From the NCBI GenBank assembly GCA_021787495.1, contig JAJYLX010000003.1:1-64000 (forward strand): a DNA stretch of 64,000 bases, in the 5' to 3' direction. Positions 8,294 through 17,259 of this stretch are shown piece by piece. The number at the start of each line of letters is the position of its first letter. The stretch's first letter is position 1. The notes under the pieces were generated by a model. That model saw only the letters and a list, made by a program, of their open reading frames with translations, did no database searches and was not told the origin of the DNA. This DNA comes from Microcaldota archaeon (GTDB taxonomy: Archaea; Micrarchaeota; Micrarchaeia; Micrarchaeales; Micrarchaeaceae). The position numbers and the translations under genes are program-made.

Positions 8294-8584
8294 TCACAGC
8301 AGGGACGCCACGGCGAGCGCCCATAGCACCGCTATGTAGAGTATCGTCCCGAGGAAGAACCACTCCGCCATGCTCGATACGTACCTGTCGTTCGAGCTCG
8401 TGATTATGTACGCGATGATAGGGCCCAGTATGGGCACCAGGAAGAGGAGGGTGAACCACCTGTTCCTCGCGTTCAGGTATGCCGTGTAGGCTATCGCGGA
8501 CACCGCGCCCGCGAGCGGCACCGCGGCTATCAGCACCCACAGCGGGCTGGACTTCCGGTTCACGATCTTGTCCACGGCCGTCAA
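8294..8584 (-). CDS. Small three-helix membrane protein
   Basis: This 96-residue protein has three hydrophobic segments (about residues 14-34, 43-61 and 74-94) and short polar loops. The start is a TTG with GGTGA four bases upstream, which overlaps the end of the PH-like gene, so the genes are probably co-translated. The loop FLVPILGPIIAYIIT is PLDc_N-like only in general character. No function can be assigned. Confidence 0.65.
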   Translation of the reverse strand: MTAVDKIVNRKSSPLWVLIAAVPLAGAVSAIAYTAYLNARNRWFTLLFLVPILGPIIAYIITSSNDRYVSSMAEWFFLGTILYIAVLWALAVASLL

Positions 8585-8588
8585 CCGC

Positions 8589-9053
8589 TCACCTGGAGCT
8601 CACCCTGTCGCCCAGGGCCTTCTGCAGCGCCTCGACGTAGGTCTCGTACACCCCTCCGTCCTTCCTGCGGGCGTCCGGGTTCACGAGGTTGTAGTGCGTC
8701 TTCCTGCCGTTGGCGAGTATCGTGACCGACTTCCTGTCGATGTCGACGCGCTCCACGCTCGCGTTGTCTATCGCGACGTTGTCGGGGTCGGACTGCATCA
8801 GCGTGTCTAGGTTCTCCTTCGACAGCGCGGCGGCTGCCTGCTCGAGCTCCTCCTTGTTGATCCTGTTGGAAGCGGCGCGGCCGAATATGCCGAAGGCGTA
8901 GGCGAAGCCCGCCGAGGAGGCGGTCGCCGAGGTGCTCTTCGTGCTCACCACGAGCAGCCGCTTGTTCGTCACTATCAGGCTCCGCTTCTGGGGCGCTATT
9001 ATCCCGAACGAGGTCATGCTGTCTATGTACCCGAGAACGCTCTCTCCGTCCAT
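8589..9053 (-). CDS. PH-like domain protein
   Basis: This protein of about 154 residues begins MDGESVLGYIDSMTSF. The pattern IIAPQKRSLIVTNKRLLVVS is typical of bacterial/archaeal PH-like domains (the bPH2 'TNKRLLV' strand pair). A short Ala/Gly-rich region and a charged helix follow, then a second beta stretch (VERVDIDRKSVTILANGRKTHYNLV). The upstream GTG/ATG-like starts add 11 residues without similarity, so the later ATG is used. It heads an operon with a three-helix protein and TspO. Confidence 0.6.
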   Translation of the reverse strand: MDGESVLGYIDSMTSFGIIAPQKRSLIVTNKRLLVVSTKSTSATASSAGFAYAFGIFGRAASNRINKEELEQAAAALSKENLDTLMQSDPDNVAIDNASVERVDIDRKSVTILANGRKTHYNLVNPDARRKDGGVYETYVEALQKALGDRVSSR

Positions 9054-9092
9054 CCATGCACCGGATGTGACTCGGATGCAACGCATTTAGCC

Positions 9093-9584
9093 TTATCTGC
9101 GCGCGTCAGGAATCCGGTCGGAGGAGTAGCGCACTGCCGCGAAGCCGTCCAGCCTCCCGGCGGCGGCGCCGAGGCTCATCTCCGAATGGTCGGACAGGTC
9201 GATGTAGAGCACAGGATAGGGCCGCATCGCCATGAAGAGCGGGTGGGTCATCGACCGGACGCGCAGCTTCTCGTGCCACTGGAGCACCCTGCCCTCGGCC
9301 TCATTTATCATGATCAGGCGCCCGTGCCTCCTGTCGACGAAATAGAGGCCCGTGTCGGTCGGCAGGTCGCGGCCGTCCACATAGATCCTCTCGGCCATCA
9401 TCGCCTTGGCGCTCTTGATCAGCCCCTCGTCCAGCACGGCCTCCTTTGCCGAAGACATGGTGCTGCCCGCCAGTATCGACGGGTGCAGCACGCCGAACTC
9501 CTCCGCGGCGGCGCTGATGCGCACGAGCGAGAGCGCCCTGGCGCGGCTGCCGGCGTTCCCGTGCTGCCTTGTCACTTCTGGCAT
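9093..9584 (-). CDS. Unknown protein, second gene of a duplicated cassette (copy 2)
   Basis: This 163-residue soluble protein overlaps the end of its upstream partner by 13 bases. Its core (GLYFVDRRHGRLIMINEAEG, QWHEKL, YPVLYIDLSD) parallels the protein at 4342-4863. The N-terminal third differs between the copies. The alternation of short beta strands suggests a small beta-rich domain. No family is recognised. The repeated pairing with a second conserved gene is the main clue to function. Confidence 0.65.
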   Translation of the reverse strand: MPEVTRQHGNAGSRARALSLVRISAAAEEFGVLHPSILAGSTMSSAKEAVLDEGLIKSAKAMMAERIYVDGRDLPTDTGLYFVDRRHGRLIMINEAEGRVLQWHEKLRVRSMTHPLFMAMRPYPVLYIDLSDHSEMSLGAAAGRLDGFAAVRYSSDRIPDARR

Positions 9585-10144
9585 TGGCTACCCTCTGCCA
9601 GGATGATATTTACGGGTTTTGTGCCATGGGCTTCGGCGACGTCATCCCTCCGCGCCATGGCGGCGAGGCCTGTGCTCGAGTTCCTCTCCCTGTTCTTCGA
9701 TATTATCTCCATCACCATGGGAGCCACCGGCAGCGGCTTCACCAGGACGTCGCCGTTGCTGGCGTCCTCGAGCAGGAACAGGAGGCGGTCCCTCTTCAGC
9801 CTGGCGAGTATGTCAGGCGCCGCGTCGAACAGGCGCCGGTTGCCGTTGGAGCCGCCGTAGGCCCCGCGGAGCTCGTTCATCGACACGTATCCCATCTCGT
9901 CCGGGCGCGTCGCGCCCTTGGACTCAGAGTATATCAGGCTGAACAGCCTCTCCTTCGGGCTGTTGAGCGGCATCGTGTCGGCGATCCTCTTGGCGAGCTG
10001 CTCGGTGTCAGACCTTATCTCCTTTCCCAGCCTCGCGGCCTGCCTCCTCTTGTAGTCTATGCCGTCGTGCAGCCTCCTTATCTCCTCCGACGCCCTTTCC
10101 TCCGCCGTGAACTGCCTGTCGGCAGCGGCCGCCTTCAGCGACAT
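9572..10144 (-). CDS. Unknown protein, first gene of a duplicated cassette (copy 2)
   Basis: This 190-residue basic helical protein is related by eye to the one at 4887-5369, sharing the patterns RI-D-MP, ERL-SLI, VSMNEL, RR-FDAAPDIL and a C-terminal V-P-helix. The start is ATG 10144 rather than the ATG at 10162: a TATA-like CTTTTATAAAG at 10174-10185 predicts transcription from about 10154, and GGGGTGA sits just before 10144. An N-terminal charged helix (about residues 10-45) may be a coiled coil. Confidence 0.65.
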   Translation of the reverse strand: MSLKAAAADRQFTAEERASEEIRRLHDGIDYKRRQAARLGKEIRSDTEQLAKRIADTMPLNSPKERLFSLIYSESKGATRPDEMGYVSMNELRGAYGGSNGNRRLFDAAPDILARLKRDRLLFLLEDASNGDVLVKPLPVAPMVMEIISKNRERNSSTGLAAMARRDDVAEAHGTKPVNIILAEGSQCQK

Positions 10145-10261
10145 GCTCACCCCTGCGCCCATCTCTTATCCAACCTTTATAAAAGATTGCGCCGGCGCCT
10201 TGTATCAGCGTCGTGGAGCGGGGCGGCGCCGCGGCTGCGGAGGAACAAACGCGGCGGCGCT

Positions 10262-10280
10262 GGCGGGCTCAGAGCCCGCC
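10262..10280. terminator. Hairpin at the eL41-like stop codon
   Basis: A perfect 8-bp inverted repeat with a 3-base loop spans the stop codon of the eL41-like gene. It is a plausible terminator, but no T-run follows on the minus strand. Confidence 0.4.
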
Positions 10281-10382
10281 TACCCTGCGCTTCTGGGCCC
10301 TGCGCAGCCTTTTCCTGCGCTTCTTGAGCCACTTCCAGCGCATCCTTCCCTTCTTCTTCCATTTCCTAGGTATGCTGCCCAA
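10269..10382 (-). CDS. eL41-like ribosomal protein, 37 residues
   Basis: This very basic peptide has the composition and pattern of ribosomal protein eL41: [20 protein letters not shown], followed by an arginine-rich [10 protein letters not shown] helix and a short tail. The classic eL41 is about 25 residues. The ATG at 10343 would give 24, while the TTG at 10382 has GGTG five bases upstream and is preferred. A perfect hairpin GGCGGGCT-CAG-AGCCCGCC (10262-10280) overlaps the stop codon and probably ends the transcript. Confidence 0.6.
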   Translation of the reverse strand: MGSIPRKWKKKGRMRWKWLKKRRKRLRRAQKRRVGGL

Positions 10383-10488
10383 GTATACACCTTAGATTGA
10401 GCGTAGACTGGCTTGCCAGTTTACGTAAGAAGTTAGAACGCATAAAAATATATATCAATGCTGCAATTCCTCACTATCTGGTGCGGCA

Positions 10489-11517
10489 ATGCACAAGGGC
10501 ATAATCGCTTATGTGGTCGTCATAGCTGTTCTCATAATAGCGTGGTGGGTGTTCGCAAGCTTCGCGAACCCGCTCTCCCCGCACGGCACGACGACGATAG
10601 AGAACGGCAGCGCCGCGCAGCAGGGCGGCGGGTACGACTGCGTCGGCGCCTACCTTGCGACGCAGAAGGCCAATGCCGTGGTGGCCGAGACGTGCACGTG
10701 GGGAGGGGGCAGCATAGGGCTGTGGGTCGCAAGCGGCAACAACGCCTACGCGGGCGTGTCGATAAAGGCGGAGGGCAAGGACGGCAAGCTCTACGTCAAC
10801 AAGACGTTCAGCAACCCGTGCCTCAGCCAGTACGACGTCTACCAGCTGCCGAAGCAGAACTACACGGTCACGCTCACCACCGGGCCGCTCCTGGGATTGC
10901 AGAGCGGCCGCGCATGCAGCTCCGCGATAGTGCAGCTCAGCACGCCCTCGCAGAACTCCAGCAGCCCCAACACCAACATAGTCAACGGCAACTTCTCAAC
11001 AGGAACGTACTACGGGTGGGTGACCGACGGCCTGGCGTGGGGCGTGGTCCCGCTGAACGTCACGAAGGCCAATGCGCAGGGCTGCTACCCCGAGGCGCAG
11101 AAGTGGTCCGGGTACTCGGGCAACTTCTTCGCCAGCACGTACCAGTGCGGCTACGGGTCGCACGCCCTGGGGAACCTCACGTCGCTGCCGTTCATGACCA
11201 GCATGTCGTTCCTGAACTTCCAGGTGCTGGGCTCCGGCGGGGCGGCCTCGTACATCGAGATACTCTACAACAACACAGTCTACATCAGGGCGAGGTTCAG
11301 CACCGTCAACATGACGAACACCAGGCAGGGGCTGTTCACGTTCTACAACGCGACGCTGCCGCTCTACTCGGCGCGCAACAAGCTGATACAGGTAAGGGTG
11401 GTCGCGAACGAGACCGTGCCGACCGACTTCCTCGCCGTCGGCAACTTCCGGCTGGGCAGCAGGCCCATCCAGACCAAGTCCGGCATACTTGTCAACATAA
11501 CGCTGTCGAGCGGCTAG
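10489..11517 (+). CDS. N-terminally anchored, sequon-rich surface protein
   Basis: This 342-residue protein has one N-terminal hydrophobic segment (about residues 5-26) and a large outer domain rich in Asn, Ser, Thr and Gly. The domain carries more than ten NxS/NxT sequons, fitting the AglB gene in this window, and three cysteine pairs. The second half (NIVNGNFSTGTYYGWVTDG to a terminal beta strand) resembles a carbohydrate-binding jelly-roll in general layout. A TATA-like AAAAATATATA lies about 40 bases upstream and GGTG lies five bases before the ATG. Confidence 0.7.
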   Translation: MHKGIIAYVVVIAVLIIAWWVFASFANPLSPHGTTTIENGSAAQQGGGYDCVGAYLATQKANAVVAETCTWGGGSIGLWVASGNNAYAGVSIKAEGKDGKLYVNKTFSNPCLSQYDVYQLPKQNYTVTLTTGPLLGLQSGRACSSAIVQLSTPSQNSSSPNTNIVNGNFSTGTYYGWVTDGLAWGVVPLNVTKANAQGCYPEAQKWSGYSGNFFASTYQCGYGSHALGNLTSLPFMTSMSFLNFQVLGSGGAASYIEILYNNTVYIRARFSTVNMTNTRQGLFTFYNATLPLYSARNKLIQVRVVANETVPTDFLAVGNFRLGSRPIQTKSGILVNITLSSG

Positions 11518-11575
11518 CCTTCGGGGTCACGGCGGCAGCGGCAAGGGTTGTTAACCTGAGCGCAGAATATGCGCC

Positions 11576-12649
11576 ATGGCGGTCGGAAGGGTGAGCGTGC
11601 TCCCGCTGCACGGGGGCAGGGCTCCGAAGTGGCTGTTCGGCAGGATGGTCAGGCTCGGGGGCCTCATATCCGGCGCGGTGATGGACGAGTACGGCGTGGA
11701 CGACTTCATGTCCAGGCTGGCGAACCCTTACTGGCTGCAGGCCCTGTCGAACGCCATAGGCTACGACTGGCACAGCAGCGGCTCGACCACCGTGACGATG
11801 GGCGCGCTGAAGGAGGCGCTGAACTACAGGTCGGACGTCTTCATAGCCGGCGGCAAGGGCAGGGAGGGGACGGACACTCCCAACCAGATACCGAAGGGCA
11901 CGGACTACCTGTCGCTGCACGGACGCGACGACGACTTCAGGGAGAAGAGCAGGCTTGCGGCGAAGGTCGACTCCGCGCTGGTGTACGACGACATAGCGAT
12001 CTACCACCACACCTTCGCGATGGCGAGGACGGGGCACTGGTGCGTGGTGCAGCAGGCGATGGACGGCAGGACGGACAGCGCGATACGCTTCCAGATAGAC
12101 TCGGAGAGGGTGGACGCAAAGGACATGACGAACGAGACGAACAGCGCGGTGTCCTCGGACATAGTGCGCAGCAGCCTCGACCTGACCTTCCTGAGGAACG
12201 CGGAGCTCAAGGGGGCGTGCGTCGACGCGGTCAACGACGGCATGAACGACATCGCGAGGATCGCCGAGAGGCCGTACGTGCTCCCCAAGCACCACAGGAT
12301 ACTATCGCAGGACCTGACGGAGAGGGACGTGGAGCTGCTGAAGAGGCTCAACGACACCGACCCGAAGGATTACCAGGACATCCTCAGGGTGAGGGGCGTG
12401 GGCCGCAAGACGCTGCGCTCGCTCGCGTTCGTCTCGTCGCTCATATACGACAGGGAGGCGTACGAGCGCAATCCCACGGTGTACGCCTACAACCTGGGGG
12501 GCAAGGACCGGATCCCCTACCCGATAGACCTGAAGGACTACGACGACGTCGTGTCGGCGATGAGATCGATAGTCGAGGACCTGAACGTCGACAAGACCGA
12601 GAAGTACCACGCGCTGCGCAGGCTCAACGCCATGGCTGTGCGCGGCTGA
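11576..12649 (+). CDS. DUF763 family protein
   Basis: This 357-residue protein is a clear DUF763 member. It starts VSVLPLHGGRAPKWLFGRMV, then has EEYG-like DEYGVDDF, the YDWHSSGSTTVTMGALKEAL block, FIAGGKG, SRLAAKVDSA, IYHHTFAMAR and WCVVQQAMD. The C-terminal RVRGVGRKTLRSLAFVS segment is a helix-hairpin-helix-like GVG motif, which suggests nucleic-acid binding. The biochemical role of DUF763 is not known to me. The family is widespread in archaea and thermophilic bacteria. Two copies of basic HGG/HSSG loops may form an active site. Confidence 0.88.
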   Translation: MAVGRVSVLPLHGGRAPKWLFGRMVRLGGLISGAVMDEYGVDDFMSRLANPYWLQALSNAIGYDWHSSGSTTVTMGALKEALNYRSDVFIAGGKGREGTDTPNQIPKGTDYLSLHGRDDDFREKSRLAAKVDSALVYDDIAIYHHTFAMARTGHWCVVQQAMDGRTDSAIRFQIDSERVDAKDMTNETNSAVSSDIVRSSLDLTFLRNAELKGACVDAVNDGMNDIARIAERPYVLPKHHRILSQDLTERDVELLKRLNDTDPKDYQDILRVRGVGRKTLRSLAFVSSLIYDREAYERNPTVYAYNLGGKDRIPYPIDLKDYDDVVSAMRSIVEDLNVDKTEKYHALRRLNAMAVRG

Positions 12650-12654
12650 CGCGG

Positions 12655-13935
12655 TCACGTCGCCTGCACGATCAGCGTGGCGACGTCCTGGCCGTACCTG
12701 TGCCCTCCGATCCCATAGCTTACGTGGATGGACCCCTGCAGCACCGTGCCGGCCGCGCCGCCGGCGACGCTCGGCGGTATCTGTATCTGGACCCCGGGTA
12801 CCGTGCCGCCGCTGTACATCGTCCCCGTGAGGTTGAACGACGGGTCGCCCGCGGAATAGGAGGAGCCAGACGGCACGAAGGCTATCGTGACGTTGTCCCA
12901 GTTAGTGCCGGTCGCCTGCCCGAAGGTGAACGAGAGCTCTCCGTACTCGTACTTCGCGTTGGTGCAGAAGAACCCGCTTATGGCCACGCACTGCGGCGCG
13001 AGCTGCGGCTGCGGGCTGAAGGCGCCGATGCCGAACAGCCCGGTCAGCGGTATGACCGTGAGGTCGGAGAAGACAAGCGGCTGGTCGAGCGCGAGGACGT
13101 CCAGGTATGCGACCCACTTGTAGTTGTAGGGCAGCGAGGGCGCCGCCGTGACGTTCGCGAGGTCCGCGATCGCCGGTATCGGGGGGCCGTACGAGATCTG
13201 GCCTATCCGGTACTGCACGGGCGCCGTTGAGTTCGCGCTGGTGAGGGTGAGGTTCAGGGGGAGCATGCCGGCGGCGGCACTACATCCGCTGATGTTGAAC
13301 TGGCCGGCCGAGGCGTAGAAGCAGACCGAGTAGAGGCCGTTGCGGTACGTGGTCGACAGCGCGGCGCTCTCTGTGGAGTTGACCAGCGTGGCGAGCAGAT
13401 CGCCCGCCATCGCGGAGCTCGATATTATCGAAGAGGAGTTCGCGGACACGTTTGCCACGGCCGTGGTCGCGTTGAAGCATGACCTCCCGCCCGCTGTTGA
13501 CGCGCAGTCGTAGTAGAGGCCGCCGAACCTGTACATCTGCATCGAGCTGGTCCCGTTGACCACGAGTATCGCGACCGCATCAGTGCCGGAGCGGTTGAGC
13601 CCGAGCGTGAAAGGTATGGTGAGGCTGCCGTTCATCGTGCCGGCGTAGCCATCGTATGTCACGCTTATCCCTGTGCCCGAGCTTGGCTGGGACAGCAGGG
13701 TGCCGAGCGAGGCCGTCAGGGGCGTCCCGGCCGGCGGGCTGCGGATCGTCGCGGACCGCGACGGCCCGCGCTGCCCGAGCGTAAGGTATATCACTATCGC
13801 GGCCACTATCAGCACCGCCGAGACCGAGAGCCACACCTTCATCCGGCGCGCGTCCGGGGCGGGCTTGCCCTGACGCGGCTGCGGCTGCGCTGGACCAAGC
13901 GTGGCCTGATGCTGCGCGGTTCCTTCCCCGCCCAT
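12655..13935 (-). CDS. Single-anchor surface protein, tandem paralogue 2
   Basis: This 426-residue protein has a Pro/Gln-rich cytoplasmic head (about 30 residues), one membrane segment (about 32-50) and a large outer domain with many sequons. The head, the anchor and the ending (FGQATGTNWDNVTIAFVPSG to VPGVQIQIP to VSYGIG) parallel the upstream neighbour, so the two genes arose by tandem duplication. They are separated by four bases and share a transcript. Two cysteine pairs align with the paralogue. The C-terminus looks like a beta sandwich. No enzyme motif is visible. Confidence 0.7.
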   Translation of the reverse strand: MGGEGTAQHQATLGPAQPQPRQGKPAPDARRMKVWLSVSAVLIVAAIVIYLTLGQRGPSRSATIRSPPAGTPLTASLGTLLSQPSSGTGISVTYDGYAGTMNGSLTIPFTLGLNRSGTDAVAILVVNGTSSMQMYRFGGLYYDCASTAGGRSCFNATTAVANVSANSSSIISSSAMAGDLLATLVNSTESAALSTTYRNGLYSVCFYASAGQFNISGCSAAAGMLPLNLTLTSANSTAPVQYRIGQISYGPPIPAIADLANVTAAPSLPYNYKWVAYLDVLALDQPLVFSDLTVIPLTGLFGIGAFSPQPQLAPQCVAISGFFCTNAKYEYGELSFTFGQATGTNWDNVTIAFVPSGSSYSAGDPSFNLTGTMYSGGTVPGVQIQIPPSVAGGAAGTVLQGSIHVSYGIGGHRYGQDVATLIVQAT

Positions 13936-13939
13936 CCTA

Positions 13940-15247
13940 TCACGTGGTGTTCAGCGCCAGTATCGCGATCTCGGTGGCGTTCTGCGCCGCGCCGGATACG
14001 CTGTACGTGCCGTATATCGTGCCGACGAGCTGGTTGCCCGTCAGGGCGTTGCCCGGGACGCTCATCAGGACGGGTATCGACTGGCCGCTCAGCGCGTTGC
14101 CTATCGCGAACGACGGGCTGTCCGCTGTGAGGGAGGACCCTGCCGGCACGAAGTAGACTATCGTGTTGGACCACTGCGACCCGCTGGCCTGCCCGAAGGT
14201 GAACGTCAGGACGCCTTTGGTGTAGCCCGCACCGGCGCACTCGAACTCGGGCGAGGCCGGGGAGCATGCCTGCGGCGTCAGCGACAGCGTGCCGAACGTG
14301 CCGATCTGGATGAGGTTCACCACCTCGCCCGGCAGCACGAGGGTGTCGAGCACGCTTATCGGCGCGTCGAGCGCGTAGACCGTGTCGTAGGCGAGCTCCT
14401 GGCTCTGTATGCCGGCCTTGCTCGACGCCGCTATGCCGTTCTGGTCGAGCGCCGAGAGGTTCGACGAGGAACTCAGCCGCGACAGCGACACGGAGTACTC
14501 GGATGCGGCGTCAGCGATGCCGTTGTAATTGTAAATGGACAGGTTCATCAGTATCCCGAGGCTGCCCGACACGCACCCGTTTATCTGGCTCGTGGCGCCG
14601 CTCGCATTCAGCGCGTGGGTGAGGAACGTGCACGGCCTTCCGCTGTATGCCCTTTGTGATGTCGAGACCGAATATGTCGACGTATTGGCCAGCTGCGAGA
14701 GCAGGAGGGCCGCGGAGTAGAGGGCTGAGGTGCTGTAGTTGGCCACCACCGTGGTCTCGTTGTAGCACGTCCTTAGCCCGTTGGCATTGACCAGGCAGTC
14801 ATAGTACAGGCTGCCGAACCTGAACATCTCGAGTGTCGTGTTCTGCACCACCACCGAGATGCTGCTGGTCCGGCCCGAGCGCCCGATGGTCACGGCAAAC
14901 GGCATGGACGTCGAATTGGCGCCGACGGACAGGTGAGTGCTTCCTGAATACGATAGGCTGATGTCGTTGCTCGAGTTCGTGATGGTCAGCAGCGAACCCA
15001 GCGTCGGCCCTCCGGCATTCTGCTGGACCGTGGTCGTGGACGTCCCGCCTCCTCGCGTGCCCAGGTATGCGCCGGCTGCCGCGATGACCGCGATGACCGC
15101 GACCGCGGCGAATATCAGGCCCATCGGAAGCTTCTTCTTTTGGCCCTGCGGCGGCGCGTGCTGCGCGGCCTGGTGCTGCGGTTGCGGCTGTGGCTGGACC
15201 GCGGCGGGCTGCTGGCCGGCCGCTTGATTATCGTTATAGCTCTCCAT
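13940..15247 (-). CDS. Single-anchor surface protein, tandem paralogue 1
   Basis: This 435-residue protein has a Gln/Pro/Ala-rich cytoplasmic tail (about residues 7-36, including repeated PQPQPQ), a basic KKK stretch, one membrane helix (about 42-62) and a sequon-rich outer domain. The ending FTFGQASGSQWSNTIVYFVP matches the downstream paralogue. A TATA-like GCTATTTAAGAT lies about 26 bases before the ATG, so the transcript is leaderless. A cytoplasmic proline/glutamine tail on a surface protein is uncommon and may bind an internal partner. Confidence 0.7.
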   Translation of the reverse strand: MESYNDNQAAGQQPAAVQPQPQPQHQAAQHAPPQGQKKKLPMGLIFAAVAVIAVIAAAGAYLGTRGGGTSTTTVQQNAGGPTLGSLLTITNSSNDISLSYSGSTHLSVGANSTSMPFAVTIGRSGRTSSISVVVQNTTLEMFRFGSLYYDCLVNANGLRTCYNETTVVANYSTSALYSAALLLSQLANTSTYSVSTSQRAYSGRPCTFLTHALNASGATSQINGCVSGSLGILMNLSIYNYNGIADAASEYSVSLSRLSSSSNLSALDQNGIAASSKAGIQSQELAYDTVYALDAPISVLDTLVLPGEVVNLIQIGTFGTLSLTPQACSPASPEFECAGAGYTKGVLTFTFGQASGSQWSNTIVYFVPAGSSLTADSPSFAIGNALSGQSIPVLMSVPGNALTGNQLVGTIYGTYSVSGAAQNATEIAILALNTT

Positions 15248-15352
15248 TGAATCAAAGCATAATGCTTCTGGAAGCTATTTAAGATATTGCACGATGCGAC
15301 GGCTTCCGCGCTGACGGATCATAGACAACCAATGCGCTCATCGCACCGGCCC

Positions 15353-15868
15353 TTATTCCTTGCCTTCGCCCTTCTTCGAGTCCTCGATGACTTTCTTGCC
15401 TATCGCCGCCCTGTTCTCTATCTGCTTCCTGACCTGGTCGAGATCCTCCTTCTTCATTATGCGTTCGAGCATGTACCTGGAATAAGTGACGGAAACGCTC
15501 GACAGGTCGAGCAGCACGGACTGCAGCTCCGCAGTGTTCATGTGGAACTCCTTCTCCGGCTTGATGAGCTCTATCGCCATTGGAGCATAGTTAAACACAA
15601 CGTTGATTAGCGGATGCAGGCCGGTGAACAGCACAGTGACCGTCGCGCTGGTCACGTAGTAGTCATTGCTCTTCATCGGTTCCGCTATCTTGCCGAAGCA
15701 GTACACCACGCCCTTCTCCTTGAGCAAGCGGTTGTTAATCAGGTCGACGAGAAGAGGCTGCAGCCTCTCAGGCTCCTTGTCCTGCACATCGAAATACATC
15801 TTGACGAGCACGCCCCCGTTCGCCACATGCTCGTCCGTGACAGCATCAACCTCGTTCTTCTTTGCCAT
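15353..15868 (-). CDS. Conserved-looking soluble protein after hisS
   Basis: About 171 residues from the ATG marked by GGTGA, whose TGA is also the hisS stop codon, so the two are coupled. The protein contains a ferredoxin-like alternation (VLVKMYFDVQ, YCFGKI, TSATVTVLFTG) and a helical C-terminal half with VSVTYSRYMLERIMKKEDL, ending in a Lys/Glu-rich tail. Coupling to histidyl-tRNA synthetase hints at a translation-related role, but no family is recognised. Confidence 0.65.
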   Translation of the reverse strand: MAKKNEVDAVTDEHVANGGVLVKMYFDVQDKEPERLQPLLVDLINNRLLKEKGVVYCFGKIAEPMKSNDYYVTSATVTVLFTGLHPLINVVFNYAPMAIELIKPEKEFHMNTAELQSVLLDLSSVSVTYSRYMLERIMKKEDLDQVRKQIENRAAIGKKVIEDSKKGEGKE

Positions 15869-15872
15869 AGCA

Positions 15873-17138
15873 TCACCTGGAAAGCGTTCTGATGGCGTCA
15901 TTCAATGAGAGAGTCTCTTCCTCGCCCGTAACCAGGTCGCGCAGCTTCACCTTTGAGGTCCTCTCCTCCTCGTCGCCGACTATTATCGCGGCGGGCATCC
16001 TCGCCGAGTTGGCGAACGCCAGCTGGTTAGCGATGTTTCTTTGGGCGAGGTTGATGTCTGTGTTGATCCCTGCATCGCGCAGCGCGGATGCCACCTTCAG
16101 CGCGTACTTGTAGTTCTCGTCCCTTATGTAATTGACTATCACCTCGGCGTACGTGTACTTTGGCGAGTCCTGCGAATCGAGCACATTCATTATCCTGTCC
16201 AGCCCCATGGCCGCGCCAACTGCGGGGATGTCCTTCCCGGAGTAGAGCTTGACGAGGTTGTCGTACCTCCCGCCCCCGCCTATTACGCCTGGCATGTCTT
16301 CCCTCAGTGAGTGGAACTCGAAGACCGTCGAGGTGTAGTAGTCTAGACCGCGCACCACCGACAGGTCCACGATGACGTGCCCGTGCAGCACGTACTGGTC
16401 GAGCAGCGCGAGCAGCGACTCCATGTTCTGCGCTGGCTTGTCTCCCGCATCCTTCAGGTAGTCGATCTTCTTGTCGTTCGTGGCATCAAGGTCGAGCATG
16501 CCCGCTATGCCGTCTATCTGCTTGTCAGTCAGCTTCAGGTCGGTGAGCATCTTCTCCACGTCCTGAAGGCTCAGCTTGTCGAGCTTGTCAATCGCGTGGT
16601 AAACGGGGTTGTAGAGCTCGTTCGCTATCCCTAGCTTGGCGAGCACGAAATCCATCGCCTCGCGATCGTTGACGTGCAGCTCGTAGTCCACGCCCGCCGC
16701 CTCGAGCGCCCTCGCGGAGGCCGCAATCACCTCGGCGTCCGTGAGGACCGGCTTGCCTCCGAGGATGTCGATGTCCGCCTGTGTTATCTCCCTGTATCTG
16801 TTCCTCTGCGGCTCGTCCATCCGCCACACCTTGCCTATGGCGTAGCGCTTGAACGGCAGCGGGACGTCGGTGTGCATGGCGTAGTAGCGCGCGAGCGACA
16901 CCGTTTGGTCGTACCTCAACCCGAGGTTCTCGTTCTTCAGTTCGTATATGAGCTTGTTTTCCTCGCCTATCGCGTTCTTAGCTGTCAGCACTGACATCGA
17001 CTCGAAGGCGGGAGTGTCTATCGCGAGGAAGCCGAAGCGCTGGTAGACGGACTCTATCTTTCTCATCAGCTCGTTCCTGAATAGGGCCTCATTGGGCATG
17101 AGATCCCTTACGCCCCTCGGAAACGGAATATCGGACAT
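15873..17138 (-). CDS. hisS: Histidyl-tRNA synthetase
   Basis: This class II aminoacyl-tRNA synthetase of about 421 residues charges tRNA-His. It has FPRGVRDLMPNEA at the start, motif 1, the LGLRYDQTVSLARYYA loop, motif 2 (KRYAIGKVWRMDEPQRNRYREITQADIDILG), the histidine-specific RGLDYYTSTVFEF block, motif 3 (GAAMGLDRIM) and a C-terminal anticodon-binding domain. The usual RYD-LTVPLARY reads RYDQTVSLARY here, a mild deviation. The ATG three codons into the open frame is chosen because GTGA lies six bases upstream. Confidence 0.95.
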   Translation of the reverse strand: MSDIPFPRGVRDLMPNEALFRNELMRKIESVYQRFGFLAIDTPAFESMSVLTAKNAIGEENKLIYELKNENLGLRYDQTVSLARYYAMHTDVPLPFKRYAIGKVWRMDEPQRNRYREITQADIDILGGKPVLTDAEVIAASARALEAAGVDYELHVNDREAMDFVLAKLGIANELYNPVYHAIDKLDKLSLQDVEKMLTDLKLTDKQIDGIAGMLDLDATNDKKIDYLKDAGDKPAQNMESLLALLDQYVLHGHVIVDLSVVRGLDYYTSTVFEFHSLREDMPGVIGGGGRYDNLVKLYSGKDIPAVGAAMGLDRIMNVLDSQDSPKYTYAEVIVNYIRDENYKYALKVASALRDAGINTDINLAQRNIANQLAFANSARMPAAIIVGDEEERTSKVKLRDLVTGEEETLSLNDAIRTLSR

Positions 17139-17259
17139 GTATGTCACTTAGGATTAGCAGGACAAAAGCTAAAATGGGTGTGCTCCGGATTGCTTGACAC
17201 CCTTTCGTGCACAGCACGATAGCAGAACCTTTATATTATGGGATTCTGCATCACTATTG

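Noticed and set aside
11569-13230. A 553-residue frame on the plus strand
   Set aside because: It is in another frame over the DUF763 gene and antisense to a surface protein, with Arg/Gly-biased shadow composition.
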